Origin: Chaetomium olivaceum
Taxonomy: Eukaryota > Ascomycota > Sordariomycetes > Sordariales > Chaetomiaceae
Direction of reading: 5' to 3'
NCBI GenBank assembly: GCA_039881045.1
Contig: JAYWVB010000046.1
Span: 62,001-126,000, forward strand
DNA length: 64,000 bases
The translations under genes and the position numbers were made by a program. Shown here one piece after another: positions 43,754-58,121 of this stretch. The notes under the pieces were generated by a model, which searched no databases, had not been told where the DNA came from, and saw nothing but the letters and a program-made list of their open reading frames with translations. Positions within the stretch are counted from its first letter, which is position 1; the number at the start of each line of letters is the position of its first letter.

Positions 43754-46700
43754 TCATGTTGTTCGGCCGCTATCCATGCTAGACTTGGGGCTCGGGCTTG
43801 TGTTGGCAAAGACATTCCTGCCAATGTTCTTGAGTTTGTTGCCGTTCTTGAGCGGCGCGTCTTCTTGGTACGAGACCATGATCTCGGTGACCGGCCCCTT
43901 CTTGATGTTGCAGAAGAGGGTCGAGAATAGGAAACGCTCCCCTCTGTGGTTGTACAGTGGGATCGTGCGGTAGCCCTGCTTGAGGTCGCAGAGCTTGACA
44001 GTGTAAGTGGCAAAGGGTGCCTTGTCGTTGTATCCGCCCTTGTCGGCGAGCTTGACGCTAAATCGCACAAAGATCAAGTCGGGGTATTTGGTGGTGACGT
44101 CAAAGGTACAGGTTTGGTTGAACTCGGGATTGAAGCCGTTGTCGCGCACGATTTTGGTGCGCTGCTTGAGCTGCATTTCTTGAGCTGCGGCATACGCAGC
44201 CGCGTCCGCCTTGTTCCGCTTGTCGTCGGCCATCAACACCTCGACGTCGATGTAGGGGTCCAGCGTGCGCTTGTCGCCCAGGTTTGAGGGTCGCATCAGC
44301 TGCTGCGCAGAGATGACCTCGATCTCAAAAGCGATCTTCTTCCGAGGGCGCCTGCCGATACACTCGTCGGGGGACAGGTTAGGTCTGACTTGAATCTGAC
44401 GCCCCTCCAGAGGCTTGAGGACATAACCCGACTGGGCTGTGCCGCCGTCAAACATGGCCTGGTTTAGCTGCATGCCCGTGTCGAAAGTCTGCCAGTTCAG
44501 GGCCGCCATCTGCACGCCGCGCTTCCAGTAGATGAGGGGATCGAAATTGCTCGACGAGATGCGCCCGCCGTTGGGATAGACGCGCATCAGATGGCGCATG
44601 TTATGGCGGTACAAAGCCCTCTTCCCCTCGGTCGGCTGGTTCTTCTCGGCAAACGTCTTCTCCTTGAACGAGAAGATGTGGTTGAACTTCTTGGCGTCGG
44701 GGCTGTCGAAACCATCAAAGTGGATGCCCATGCAGTACACGCCCAGCTCCCCCAAGATCGGATGGATCTTGCTGTTGGCCTTTTTGGCGGCACCCACTTC
44801 GCCTTCGCTATCACACTCGCTGGGGCTGCTACTGACGGGTTCGTGGACCCTGCCCTCGGTGATGGTGTTGATCTGCCGGTTGGACCTTGAAGCGGGGGAC
44901 GGGGCTCAGAAGGGGACTCGACGGAACCGGCACAGGGACGTGGTCCATCGCCAGCGCTCGTTGATACGGCGAAGGCATGCTGTTGCCACGCCGCCGCCCG
45001 GCGGGCCGATCGAGGTTCCTAACAGACTCGTCCGACTTTTTGACTTTGATTAGGATGCGATCCATCAGATCTGACGGTGACGGCAGGCGGTCGGAGGATG
45101 GATCCAGGGGCGCCCGCACCAGCTTGTCGCCGAAGATATCGATCATGATCTTGGCCATGTTGATTTGCGTGTTCGGGTTGCAGCGCACCTCGAGCGAGAT
45201 CCACAGAGGGAAGTGTGACTTGGCGAAAGCGTATTTGTTAATAGTCTTGATGACCTCGAGGAACGAGATGCTCGTTGTCATGGTATGGCCGTGCGTCACG
45301 ACTGGTTGATTGCCTTCTCCGTCCCAGCAATCGACTTCGATGCAGCGACAGCCCCGCAGCAGCGCCGAGATATAACCTTCGTGACTCGAGATGCTGGCCA
45401 CCTGGCGGCCGATCAAGTACGTGTTGTGCGAGCTCGAAATGTAGTACTCGTTCATGGGCCGGTCTAGCACGTAGTCCTGGGGCTCCTTGGGGATGACCTC
45501 GTTCGAGGTGGACGTCAGAAAGCCGGCAAATGACGTTTCCGACATGGTCAGCCGCTCCTCGCAGGTGATTCCTTGCTTGTCGGTGTCCCTCGGCTTCCCC
45601 TTGCGGGCGAACCGCGCAAAGACAAGCTCCCAGGAGGCTAGATCGTCGTCGACAGTCTCGCGCTGCACCTGACGCAGGAATTGGAAAAACTCTTCCTTGG
45701 TCATTCCAGATGCGGCGTCTTTCGCGTGGGCATGGTAAATGCTTCGAATGTCTCCGCGAGTCTTCATGAGGCGCACGAATTCGATGAACTCGTCAAAGTT
45801 GAGCCGGGAAGTGTGCTTCGGGCTGGACGGCAAATCGTCCGAGCTGGCCCGCCGGCCCTTGGCCATGTCGAACTTTCTGCGCAACTCGTCGACGGACACG
45901 TGGATGTGCAGGCTGCGGCACACGCGCTCCACGCCGGCAAAGTCAATGTGCTCGTCCTGGGCGGAGCGCAACTTCCCTAGCTGCCTCTCCATCTCCATCC
46001 CCCAGTACGCGCGGACGGCCTTGTCGTTGAAGGACATCAGGCTTGTCGCGAAGTCCTGGCGGTGCTTGGAGATGGTCTCGAGGGCCTCGATCCACTGCTG
46101 GAACGACTCGTCGCTGTCGGCAATGAGATGCAACAGCTTGGTATTGGTCTTGTTGGGGAGCGTGTAGATGAGTGAGAAGAAGCGCGGTTCTACCGATTCA
46201 GGAAGCGCCGAGTCCAGCCGATACTGCCGGATGTCCTCGGCCGTGCGAATCTCTCTGATGTCGTCGATATAGAGGTACTTGTTTCTGTCCCACCAGATCT
46301 TAGCGGTATCGGGATCGAGGTACAAGGTGATCCGTTTGGTGCTCTTCTTCTTGGAGACCTTGGTTAGGGTCATGCCCTGGCGAAGGGAGAGCGGGATCAA
46401 TCCGAAACCATCGGACGACGAGGTCGACGAGCGGATTGAGCCCGTCTCCTGGATCACATCATCGACAGGACGATCTTCGACTGCAATGGCAGCCTCGTTG
46501 TCCGACTCGCTATCGAAGGGGCTGATGTTCTCATAGGGTGTGTTGGGGTTGCTCATGCTGCCTCTCCGGCGTATTACGCCAGGCCCAACACTCCCGTCGC
46601 GGCTCCTCGGGTGGGTGGAGGACGGCCGCCTGTTCATCAAGCCGGCGGCCTTGCGAACCGTCATGGAGGCGCGGCGGACGATACTGAGCTTCACCTCGCC

Positions 46701-47135
46701 CATGGCTGTCGTGCCAGCCGTCTTGAAGGTGGGTTGGCTGAGCGATGCAGTGCTCGTCCTCCTGGACATCTGAGTGATGGTCTGCTCGGGCTGGTGCTTG
46801 GCGATGATGGACTCGGGGAGTTGGAAAGGCACGACCAGCTGGTCGAGGTCCTCCAACCCCTTCTCTTGGCAAACCGGCAGTGTCTCGGGGGATACTTGAA
46901 GAGAGCTGCCGGTGGTCATGCCCGTCCCGACAGTTTCGGCGGGCGAGCCATGTTGTGAGGCGGGTGATACGGACGAGTTGCTAAGGGCCGAGGGCGGTAT
47001 CAAGACCAGCTGGGTCTGCACCAGATCTGTCTTGACCTGGCTGGGGCGGGCCCGCCGGGTCTGGAGTGATTCAGACGCCATGACCGGGACGCCAGGCGGT
47101 GGTAATGTGGGATTGAAATCGATGGAAACCGTCAT
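43754..47135 (-). CDS. plc1: Phosphoinositide-specific phospholipase C (apparent frameshift between X and Y domains)
   Basis: The gene has one exon and encodes about 1126 aa. A Ser/Pro-rich N-terminus (to about 240) is followed by a PH-like region (about 250-355, with ITLYLDPDTAKIWWDRNK and FQQWIEALE), EF-hand-like repeats (about 360-500), and the X domain. The X domain holds the catalytic YYISSSHNTYLIGRQ (about 564-578) and EVDCWDG...VVTHGHT. The frame is lost at about 44872-44890, just after RFKV. One base fewer there continues as QINTITEGRVHEPVSSS and leads to the Y domain (about 792-910, SSSNFDPLIYWKRGVQMAALNWQT is split over it) and the C2 domain (about 930-1095, LDPYIDVEV). The enzyme cleaves PIP2 to IP3 and diacylglycerol in a calcium-dependent way. 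In fungi it affects hyphal growth and calcium signalling. The start at 47135 is the first ATG in the frame. Confidence 0.93.
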
Positions 47136-48198
47136 GGTGTCGGTAGAGAGAAAGCGTAGAAAGAAGGCCCCCCTGGTAACGTGAGGGCCGTGTCGGTGGA
47201 TCAGGTCCGGTGCTCGAGTGGGCCTGAAGCGTGTAGGTGTGGAACACTATGGCTGCTCTGGGAAGAGAGAAATGCTGAGAATTATATGGGACGAAGCGCC
47301 TTCCGCCGCATTTTCCCAAGTGCTGTTTAAGAAACCCGGCCTTCCTTTCTGGCGATCAAAAATGCGGGGAAAGTTATAGACGAGCCTATGATTCCGGCAG
47401 AGGCGGGTCCTTGGGGGTAGATGTGTCGAAGGGAGGAGAGTGGCCGCCGGGGCTGTAGACGCAAGTCGATGGATGACCAGCAGGCCGAGTCGACGCGAGA
47501 TCAGCAAGCCGCAGGGCGCAACCGAGCCAGTCGGCCTGTCGTCGTGCAGGTGTATCTGTGGGTACAGGTACGAAGGACGACCCAGGTACCGACATGTACG
47601 ATTTTGCTGCGTCGATTCCTGGGGAGGATGGGTCGGGAGTGGCCCGTGTGGTGACAGCCCGGGTCGCTCACGGCAGAAGATGAGGTGGCAGGCCGTATGC
47701 AAGTGGCTGTTTAGGGCACTGGCATTCCCAGGATGCCGGTTCTGGGGTGGCAGGTAGCTCAGAGATCCACAAAAACCAGGCGCAGAGCAACCAGCCAGAA
47801 AAGAGGGCTCGAGCTGCCTGTCGACCTGTCTAAATATCAATAATCCACAGTGCGTGCCGATGGGAGAAGCGAGTCAGGCGCCGTGGTCCGTGGTATGTGG
47901 TCCGTGGTCCCAAGCGAAGCCAGCCAGTCCAGTCCAAGTCCCAGTTCCAGTTCCAGTCAAGTGCCAGTTCAGATCAGATCGAACAGCAAAAAGGCGACCT
48001 CCCGTGTCCCTCCTTGCTTGCTGGGGGCTTTTTGGCGGTTTGGGGACGAAGGCGGCCGGCGTCTCGCTGCAAGCCGTCCGTCCGTCCGTCTCCGGGAATT
48101 TCGGGCGCCTCGAGGTGCAGCTGTCCCGGGTAGCTGCTTTGCTTGGCAGAGACAGCCGAACAATGATTTTGTACTTTCGTACCGCGGGATGTCTGTAC

Positions 48199-48223
48199 TT
48201 TTTTTTTTTTTTTTTTTTTTTTT
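48199..48223. repeat. T25 homopolymer
   Basis: Twenty-five consecutive T in non-coding DNA about 1.06 kb upstream of the phospholipase start. Confidence 0.9.
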
Positions 48224-51200
48224 GCAGGGAGGGCCTGCAAATGGTGCCCCACGAATGCGGCTGTCGAATTGACGAAAAAATAGATGGAAAAGGGCCTAAA
48301 AATGGGATTGCGCAGCTGGTGCGAATCTAGCAAGATGCGCGTTTGCCTTTCGGTGGTATGCGCGAGTGTGTGTGTGCGTGTGTCGACAGTGTTGTCGAGA
48401 GGAATGTTGCTGCTGCTGCTGGTTGATGATGAATGACTCGGCCGCGTTGTGACGGACCTGCAGGGTTGGCGACGGATATGACGGCTGGGATCAGTGATGG
48501 ATGGCCAATGCGGCACTGCTGCTGCTGCTACTTCTAATCTCCTCTTGTCTTTCTCCTTTCTTTTTCTTCTCTCCCGCTCTCCCTGTCGAAAAAAAAAACC
48601 GTTATGCGTGTGTGCTGCACTTGTAATAATAACGTGCGTGGTACGAGAGTACAGCCGGATGCACAGTCGTTGGTCCGAAAGAGGGAAGCTCGATTCAAGG
48701 GTGATGCGTGCGTCTGGTTATAAACTTTATTTCAGGGCTGTGGTGGAGGGCAGATGGTCCTTTTGTCTCGCCGCGTCCCAGAATGCAATACCCGGAAATA
48801 TTTAATGTGGAGGACGACGGTGTGGGCGGTGCGGGAGTCATGGCCAGGACAAGGGCGGTTGGGGCGCTTGGTGCAAGGTCGATCATCGACAGGAGAAACA
48901 ACGGTCAGGGACAAGGTGAAAATTGTGTCATCCGTAGGTACTTATTATTATAGGTATTATACGTACAGCACTGCCGTCACCATACCTAACCAACGGGCCA
49001 AAGCGTGGTGGATGTTCTTGGCAGGAGGCAAACGGCAAACGGCAGACCTGACCCAAGGGAGACGGGAACTTGGGCAGGGCAGGGCAGGGCACTTCGGGGG
49101 CGCTGTCCTGGCAAGCCTGGCGGGCAAGCCTAGCTCCTGGCTCAGCTGGCACTTCGTGCCCCCCAACCGACTCCTTCCCTTTTTTGGGAAAACTGCGACT
49201 GCCACTCAGTGCTCAGCACACAAGCACCCGTCCGTGTCCGGGCGGAGCCCCTCGGGCAAGCGGGCAAACAGAAAGTGGGCAGCTTGGCCTTACCTACACC
49301 GCACCTTCCAACTCCCCTCCATGCCGTCGGGTCGGGTACAAGTGGGAAGGAAGTGCCCAGTGTGTGAATTACAAGTATCCCCCCTCGTGACGTGCCGTAA
49401 CGGTTTGTTTCACCTTGGGCACATTTGGGCAGGACTGCCCAGCAGTTAGCCTGGCAGCTCGGCATCCGAGGTACCGGATACACCAATTCTGTTCCCGGTT
49501 CGAAGACCACATGAGACCTGCTGGCCGCTGATCTGAAGGGGGCGGTTCTTTGAAGAGCGGCGTCGATTGGAACGGACAGCTATGGGGGCGTCTGGGAAAT
49601 TCAATCCAGGCGCAAATTTTCAATGGGGCACCAATCGGCGGAGCTGTGGTACGGGAGCACCTTGACAACTGCCAGTGGTCCCTCGGCGTCTCCCAACTCG
49701 CTTCTGTGGAGTGAGGTCAGACCGCCCGAATCAGGCAAGCTCATCGAACCTTTGAGGTGACCTTGTACAAGATACATACATGTTTAGTTACACGTATTTT
49801 CGCTTCCTCGAACCCCGGTCCATGTCAATACGATTCTATTCTTGCAGCCAGCTCGCGCAGCTTCAATATCACTCCCCACGAACCGTCCCCACAACTCATT
49901 CTCGTTCATTCGCTATCATTCTTTCTCGCCAACGGTCGATGGGGGGGGAGGATGGGGAACGGGATGAGATCATGGGAGACAGGAAGATTCTGTGGGTCGA
50001 AACTTTGAAGTTGTGCCCCTCTGCGACGGGAATTCCGCATCGAGCCTGCCTGATCCGGACATATCGGAATGCCAGCGTTCCAGCGAGGGACGACCAAACA
50101 GCGGGGGTCTTGCTGTCACGTACCTTCCAGCAATCCCATTTTCGCCTTTCGTTTTTAATTTACCCCCATGGATAGTGCTAGAAGACGGAATTCTGACAGG
50201 CTGGCACTTTTGCTAGGGTGTACGCCCGCAAAAATCCTTTGTTGGCCGACGACAGTTCAAAGAACCCCGCTCCACCACAAGCGACAGGCGAACAGCTTTG
50301 ACGCCAGTCGACGAGGGCGTCGTCCGCGGGGCACGGCGGCATCAAAGAAATTCAAGCCACCACCGTGGATGATCACATAATTTACCGCAATTTCATCTGG
50401 GGTTCTCTCATCCCGGCTCTTCACCCACCCCATCGCATGCATCCGAGGCCGTTTACCTCATGCCGTCATGAGTCTGCTGGTGGGCAACTGGAGGGACACG
50501 GGAAGCGGATCCAAGCTGTTGGGTGGTTTGTTCGATGTCCCTCCCCACACACCCTTGGATGCTGCCCACATGGCCCGGGTTTGCTTCTGCCCCTCGTTTC
50601 TCCCTCCCGCTGCGAAGTCTATACATGCATACATATTCGTACAAAAAGAGGCACTCAGCCGCCTGTGCCGGGAAGCCGAACAATGGCAGAGTTCGGCACG
50701 CAACATACTCGGTACGTATAGTTACCGTGTGGCCCTCTTGAGTGTCAGGCTGCTGAAATTGCGTTCACTCAATTTCTTGATGGCGTTTCCCCGATTTCAT
50801 TTCCTCGCTTTGTATATCAGATTCGCTTTTTTTTCTTTTTGCCAGAGTGTGGCTATACAGATTACAGATTACATACATAGATACACAATACCATCGTTGC
50901 ATCAATCCGCATCGGGACAAATTCCTTGGCCAGCAGGATCGCTCCAAGAACCCGGCAACACGGCTCGCTAGCACACCGACAGGTCGCAAAATAGGTACTG
51001 CGTAAACACGTCCACATATGAACTCGGTATGTTAACGTTACATGGTACATATTTCCTTGCTGGTACAGCACTTTTTGACGTGTCTGCTAATCCTTGGTAG
51101 GCATTCCAACTATTCCCAAATTGCACCGCAGGCAGTCGGATTTCTCGGGGTTCCCGCTCTGAAAACTCACATCTCACTTGACAAGTGGATTTTGATTTTC

Positions 51201-53227
51201 AGCAACAAAGAACATCGGTTCACCTTGGACACCGGCCATTGTATCCATGCAACACATCACATTCACCGACATTTTCGGGTCAGCCACAAAACGCAAAGCT
51301 GGGCCCGTGGATCTGGTCAAAATTGCAGCCAGGCACGCCGCACAAACGAGGGTTGCGCAGAGCCTCGGTTTCAGCGCTTCGTTGCCTGCCAAGAAGACCA
51401 ACCGCCCTTGCCAGCGCAACGCGACGCACACAATCGGTATGATGCACGGCATCGCATCGCATCAAAATCGACCCCCCATTTCTCATGAGCACCGTTTTAC
51501 CCCCTCTCGACTCCCAAGCCGGAACATCGGGTACAAACGGTGATCCCGGCTGCTGGCATGTGTCAGGCTCGACCAAGGCGAAGATCGTGTTTTCCCAACC
51601 CCTAACAACACAACGCCTGACTTATCATGGCTTTCCATTCGTCTGATCACAAACCGCGTCGCCAGGAGGGATTGTCTTTCTTCCAAGTCGCAAGCGGCGG
51701 GAGCAAGCCGTGGCACCGCAGGAATGTGGGCACCTTCTATATACAGATCATGTCGTGATTGGACGCCTGGGGGTCTTGGGCAGTTTGACGGGACAAGGGT
51801 CGCCTCGGACTGCATCATCACGAGGACAGAATTTCGAACCCTCGGCGCCAGTTATCTGAAGGCGATAGCGAAAGCCCCTGCTGCCGCCGAGGAGCTGAAG
51901 GGTTTGGATCTCAACGTTATCCCGAACCCCCACCAATGATGGCGGACCTGCCAACCGAGTGACGCCGTCTCGGCAGAGCTCTTTCCAGCAAACCGAATGC
52001 CGTCTTTTCCAGCAGAGCGGATTCAATGTGTGGTTGGTATCGACCCGCAACTCGGTCACCACAACCTGATGCCGTTCCATTGCCCCTCCCTCTCTCTGAG
52101 AGGGACCCAGTGGGCGACACAGGCGATCCCAACGACCCTCTCATATCTCTCTTGCGAGTGCGACGCGCCGATGCTGGATGCTGGCAAATGGCGCAACGGC
52201 CTTGGTAGACGCCGGAAGCCAGCACGGAGCCGGGGCGCCTCCACGTGCTCGTCCCCGTTTCGTTGCCAGCCCGGGCAGGGATGTACCACGACCACGGTGA
52301 TTCTCGCGCTCTGAAACGGCGGCCCACGCAGATCCCTGGTCAGGAGGGAAGCGAGGAATGACAGATTGGCATCCTCAAAGATCCTGATCCGCTTTCACCA
52401 TCAGACCTAGGGATGCCGAACACCACCAGCCCATCTGCTCCCTCCTGTCATGGCTGTGTAACTTTGTAGTGAGCCCCGGCTTTGAGTGGCCGTCAAACCC
52501 GGAGACCCACTACGGATCGGCGATGGTTGCGCTGTTAGGCGCCGTTGCCCGGCCCTGGGCTGTTTCAAGTCTGTGGTTCCCAGGGTCCCCAGGCTTGGAT
52601 ATGACGTCCCTTGGGAACAGGGCTTCGTGCCATGAACCCCTTGTTCCCATTCCGTCACCCGCACGACCAGGTCAGCAAATTCTTTGGGTATTGGTCCAAA
52701 AGAGACCAGATTTATCCGTCCATCGGGCAATCCGGGCGAAAAGCCCAAGGAGCTCCGCTTCTCGCCGCCGCCCCCCCGCCGCGCGCTGGATGACGGCAAT
52801 TGGGTAAGAGAGAACATCATCCCCTCATCCTCTCCCTCCCCTCTGGACGGCTTCGGCACCGAGTCTCCTGCTGGCTCCTCTCCTCCGCCATCAACAGCTC
52901 CTTCCCATGCATGCGTACATTGCACATGGCTTGGCGACTTGGTGCGGGAACTCGTTCATCCCACGGCAGGACCCCAACCGTAGTGGCATGGCGAAGAGTT
53001 CGACCCATTCTGCGACCCGACGCGGAACTACCGCCTGCTTTCAGCTAGCCCGGGCCTCTGGGACCGATCTTCGCACTCTTTCTTTTTACTTTTTCTCGCT
53101 GTTGAGTCCCCGCGTCGCGCGGGGTGTCTTGGTAGGTTCGTCCTGCTGCCGCAGCGGCGCCGGGGATGAGCGGGATGGTGCCGGGCCGCAAACTAGACTG
53201 CCACCCTCTAGCCAAAAAAAGCCGGAA

Positions 53228-53247
53228 CCCCCCCCCCCCCCCCCCCC
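53228..53247. repeat. C20 homopolymer
   Basis: Twenty consecutive C in the gene-free region. Length in the assembly is uncertain. Confidence 0.9.
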
Positions 53248-55831
53248 AGAAGAACAAGCACGAGTAAAAGAAATCGGGCAAAATACCACAAGTAAAAGAA
53301 ATCGAAGAAAAAAAAGGTCGAATAATGAGAAATCCCGTAAAAGGAAAGGAAATCGAGCAAATTCCTTGTTTCGGTTTTTATCTTGTTTTACAGTCGAGGT
53401 TTGGTCGACGTCTGACTCGCTACTTCGTCCCCTATCCGCGCTTAGAGTTCGGCTTTTTCTGCCCACAAAGTACTGTAACTACATAAGGGTACTTACATAC
53501 TGGCCACAATCGTCGCCACACGGCAACCTCCACGGGAGGGGCCGTTGCGTGTGCGCGCCATCGCAACGTCTGCAGGTTGCAGGCGCATCTTCTTTTTACC
53601 CCTCTATTCAGTAGAGCCCGGGGTGAGTTGAGGAGCGAAGCTGGATCGAAATTGATCTCTTGCAACCTCGCGGAACCTCCCCCAGGTTCCGCCCGCGCCC
53701 ACCACGCATGAAATATGCAAAGCAACTCAACATCATAGGAGACTAGTTGCCCCGACTTATGATGGGACTCGATGGTTTCCTGTTGATCCATCCCCCTCCT
53801 CTTCTCCCGCGGCAGTTGTAATGGTTCAACCGCGGACCGATGCCGGTGCCGGCCGCTGCCGCGCATGGGCTGATATCAGCTCACAGGACGGGTTCAATGA
53901 GACGCCGATCGGCCTCCACCACAGCATGTCGGGATTTCAGACCAGGACGACGATGGCTGTCCCGTTACATCCGCGCTCTCCCCCTGCCCCCCTCCGGCGC
54001 GATCATTCGCGACGCTCTGTGGGCTTCAAACACCTCATGATATCTCGGCCATCATGACGTTATCGAGTTACAGGAAGGGGCCTTTGAACTCTCGATTGCT
54101 ACCCAGCAGCAGGACTGCACCAGGCCGAAGAGGGGTTTCCGGCACGTTGAGGAAGCATCGCGAGGGGTCGCATCGGCACCCTTCAATTGGGCCCGTCCCC
54201 CGCAGCCAGACGGGCATGGGGCTGCAGAGAGCTCAATTCGGCAAAGGGAGGTCGGTCACGAGCTGCCTCCTTCGCCCTGTGTCTTGAGCCCTAAATTTTG
54301 TCTACGTGGCATAGTTACTGCGAGTATGACCCCATCGGGCGAGACGATCTCGATTACGCACCGCCCTCGTGGACGGACGAAGTGTGTCGCGCATGCTGCA
54401 GAATGCAACAGCTCGTATCGGCAAGGAGATGCCGTTTTGGTCAGGGGTTTTGGTTCAGAGACTCTCGAAAAGGACGCGAAGGGAGAGTGTCCTCGTCCTT
54501 GTCCATGCCCTTCGAGCCCCTTGACTGCGAGGTCGTAAAGTTATCGCGTGGGCAACCAAACAAGGTCAGTGGAACCCCCCGCAGCATTAACTGAACAACC
54601 ATGTCTTTGAACCCCCAACCCAACCCCCCGCGAACCCCCCTCTGGCTTCCTGCACATCATTTCCGTTGCAGCGAGCATGGGTGGGTGAGGATCATCCGCC
54701 CGGGACGAGGGGAGGAGAAGGGGGGCGGAGAGAGATCCGTTTCAACAAATCGAAACCATCATCTCCCCCAGAGAAAATACAGAGGACAATCCAAATCTCC
54801 AAATTCAATGCCGAAAGACGGTAGTGCCCACCAGGAGACAGGCCGGCTTCCCCATCTGTCACTGGTTGTCAGCCAACCGCAGGAAAGCCCTGGAAAACCC
54901 CAGGCACAACTCTCAGCTGTGTCCAGGAAAATCGAGGCAGCATGTTTCAGAGGACATTGGATGTTCTTTGGGAGGGCTGTTGATTGGGGGCCTTTGTTCC
55001 AACAAGTGAGCGATCAAATGCGCCGATGAGAATTCGTACAGGCCAGCGTGTTCTGGATGAACGGTGAACTGGCCAATAACAAACACGGGGACCAAACAGC
55101 AAATGCAGCTCCCTCGGAGCCGAGAATCCCAGGAGTAAAAACGAAAAAAAATATAACTAAAAAAAAAATAGCAAAAGGGGCGATTTTCTAGAATCCTTCC
55201 ATCCTGGCGGGCTCCGCCTCCGCAAAAGACATCCCTGCATCGCACCAAAAAACCCGCCAGTTCGGCTATGTCGGAAGAAAGCCAAGACGCTGTGTTTCGC
55301 TGTTGGAGAGTGTGTGGGGCCGGTAATATGACGTCGGCGCACGTGGGAAAGAGCCTGGCTTGCCTTTGCCTTTGCCTCCTGACACCAGCCACCTCAGAGC
55401 TCAGGCATCCACGAGAGTGCAGGCATAATGATAACTGATAACAGCGGAGCACAGTGGGCTTCGGGGCTGCACTGTCTAAACGCTTTTGGGGTTCCTTCCT
55501 TTCCTGCCGAAACTGCGCCTTGGGATTGGAAGATGGAAAGGAACGACTCGGGCAGCAGATACCACCGAAACTTTTCCGGGCCTCCCTTGCTGAGAGGCTC
55601 GCTTCAATTCTCGCTTCTTCAAAACAACCTCACTTGCCTGACCTTCCGAGTCCTTCCTACATGGGACTTACCCAACCGTGCCCGTGTTGACCCCTCCCCG
55701 GGTAATAAGACGACCCATCAAATTGGCCCGAATTGGCCAAAACCAATGCAGCTTTTTGTCTTTTCAGTTTTATGCACAAAGGTCATGTGCCTGCTCCGGT
55801 GATTTGACGATGGGACGAAAATAAGCAGACA

Positions 55832-55863
55832 ACGCACACACGCACACACTCACACACACACAC
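55832..55863. repeat. Imperfect CA microsatellite
   Basis: CA repeats interrupted by CG and CT in the gene-free region. Confidence 0.85.
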
Positions 55864-58121
55864 GCCGCAGTAACTCCAACTTCGGCTGCAGCCATGTGTT
55901 ACACGAACCTCACCTACCCCACACCTTGGGCCGCCTTCTCCTCACCTTTCGACGACGGGAACTCTTGGTGTGACCAAACACGCGAAGATGGTGGAAATGC
56001 ACGAGCTTAATTTGGTTCTGGGTGCGTAATTCGATCCTCCTCTCTCTCTCGGGCCCTCCAGGACCCGGAGACCCATCAAGGAAATACCGAGGACACGGGG
56101 GTTTGGAGATGCCTAGCTCAGTTTCCACCTACCAAGTACCGTACCTGCGCTCGCCCTACCGTACCTTACTTACCGACACCACGTAGGTACTGAGGCCATG
56201 AAGCTGCCTTGTACGTAGTTACCTACCTACATGTCAGGGAGTTCATCGAGGGCTTCAAACGCCAATTTCCCTTTTCGAAGCGGAGACAAGAAGCGAAGGT
56301 CGAGCGAGTCACATACGCACGATCCGTCATCTGCACACACAATGCTCCATGTAACCCGTTCGCGAGGACGTAAAGCAAACCAATCCCTCGACGCCTCACC
56401 CCTCCCCAACAGCTAGCCACGAAAAGACAAGGTCTCAAATTAAACACTCGCCGGCTTCGCTTATAACCCAGCCAGCCAGCGGGCCGAAGAATTCAACACC
56501 AAGGACGCGGTCTTCCCCACCTCCCATGCAAGGCCGTGCATATGTCGTGGGTGTGGTGTGCTCGGGTCAACAAGTGACAGCTCACAATCTTTCCAGCCCT
56601 AGGCCGGGCCGACCGGACGTGCAAACCTTCTCGGACAACCGAGGGGGGGGCTCGTCACCTCGAACGTACAGGTACCCCTTCCCCTTCCTGCGCCAGCCCC
56701 AAAACGGCAACGACTCCAAGCATTAACGGCTCATTAGGGTTGTCTACCTCAACCCCCTGACCCTCCGATCGCCCATGCGGACGTGGCTTGACGGCTGACT
56801 GCGTCGACCTTCTACAAACCAAACCTACCTTTGTACCCAAGAGTGACGCTACCTCTCTGTGGACCTATAATACCTGGGCATGCATGCTCACCACCTACAG
56901 ACACCCCTCTTGGCGGGACCTACATCTTGGCAAGCCTCATTTTTTTTCTTTTGGGGATGCATGTTTTGGTGTCTTTGATATGTACTTTGGTGTCTTACGA
57001 AACAATGTCGAGGTCGACCCCTGTTGCGATCTGACCCTTTTGGGCACTCTTCCTCGTGAGTCTGTTGAGTGGCTGACAAGCGCCTTGCCGTTGTAAGCAT
57101 GTTGGTGGCGCCCCATCCCAATTTTGTACTCCTAAGTGAAACAACCACATCTCGGTCTCATTCCCTTTGGACGGTGATGACGATCACGGGAGAGAAACGC
57201 CATCAATTGCTTAATCTAAGGCCTCGAATGTGAACCAGTCCCGCTCACCGCAACTCCATTTCAGCTGAGTTCTCTACCCTTCACCGAAAAGCAACACCCA
57301 ATAACCGCCACATAGACCTTGTCTTTGTGTAACCCGAGCACGCAGCGCACAGATTACCGGCTGCATCTGCATGGTTGGCTGGCTGGCTGGGTTCCATTAC
57401 AAACCTTCACCTCGGACTTTCGCAGCCCCAGCAAAAATCAGCAAATTCTCACTCACGCCCCCCAAGACAGGATATCTGGCGAACCAAGCCATTCCAGCGG
57501 CACCAGACGGGAGGAAGCTTCCGTGATGACGAGAGAAGGAGAAAAGGAAGATAGGGAAACAAGGCGGGAAGAGATCACATGAGGCAGGGTTGATGAGGTG
57601 CTCTCATGTCCTCCGCGCATCACCCGTCCCTCCCGACCGTGTTCCATCCCCCCCCTTTCACAGGTTTACTCGGTCCCCCCCAACCCGGATCCGTGGGAAA
57701 TCCGATCAAGAGGTAACCCGTACCAATCCCTCCGCTCCCACGGCACAGGTCGTCGATCTTAGGAGGGGAGGGGACAGGAGGGCTTCTTTTCCTTCTTTAC
57801 CCGCTTCCACGGCTGAAGCCTGACTGCGCCGCGCCGCCAACCGGACGAGGTCGGCGGATGGTATGTATGTACACTTTGGCACGTTTGGTTGGGATACCGC
57901 GTGTCAGCCTGCAGTCTCATCTGCCAGTCAGTCGGCCAGTCCAGTCAGCCAAGTAGTTCGTTATGCTCGCTCGATCGGCCCTTTCAGCCACGCATATCGC
58001 AGCGCGCGTTTTTTATGCTTTTCCAATGCCACCCTACTTAATGCTTTCTGCTTCCGCTCCTGCTGTTTATGGGGCGGGTTGCCTCTATCGGCGATGACTA
58101 GCGCGAGACAGATGCAGAGCC

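Noticed and set aside
54298..54594. 98-codon Cys/Trp-containing open frame in the gene-free region
   Set aside because: It starts with a non-ATG codon, has no splice partners and no recognisable motif.
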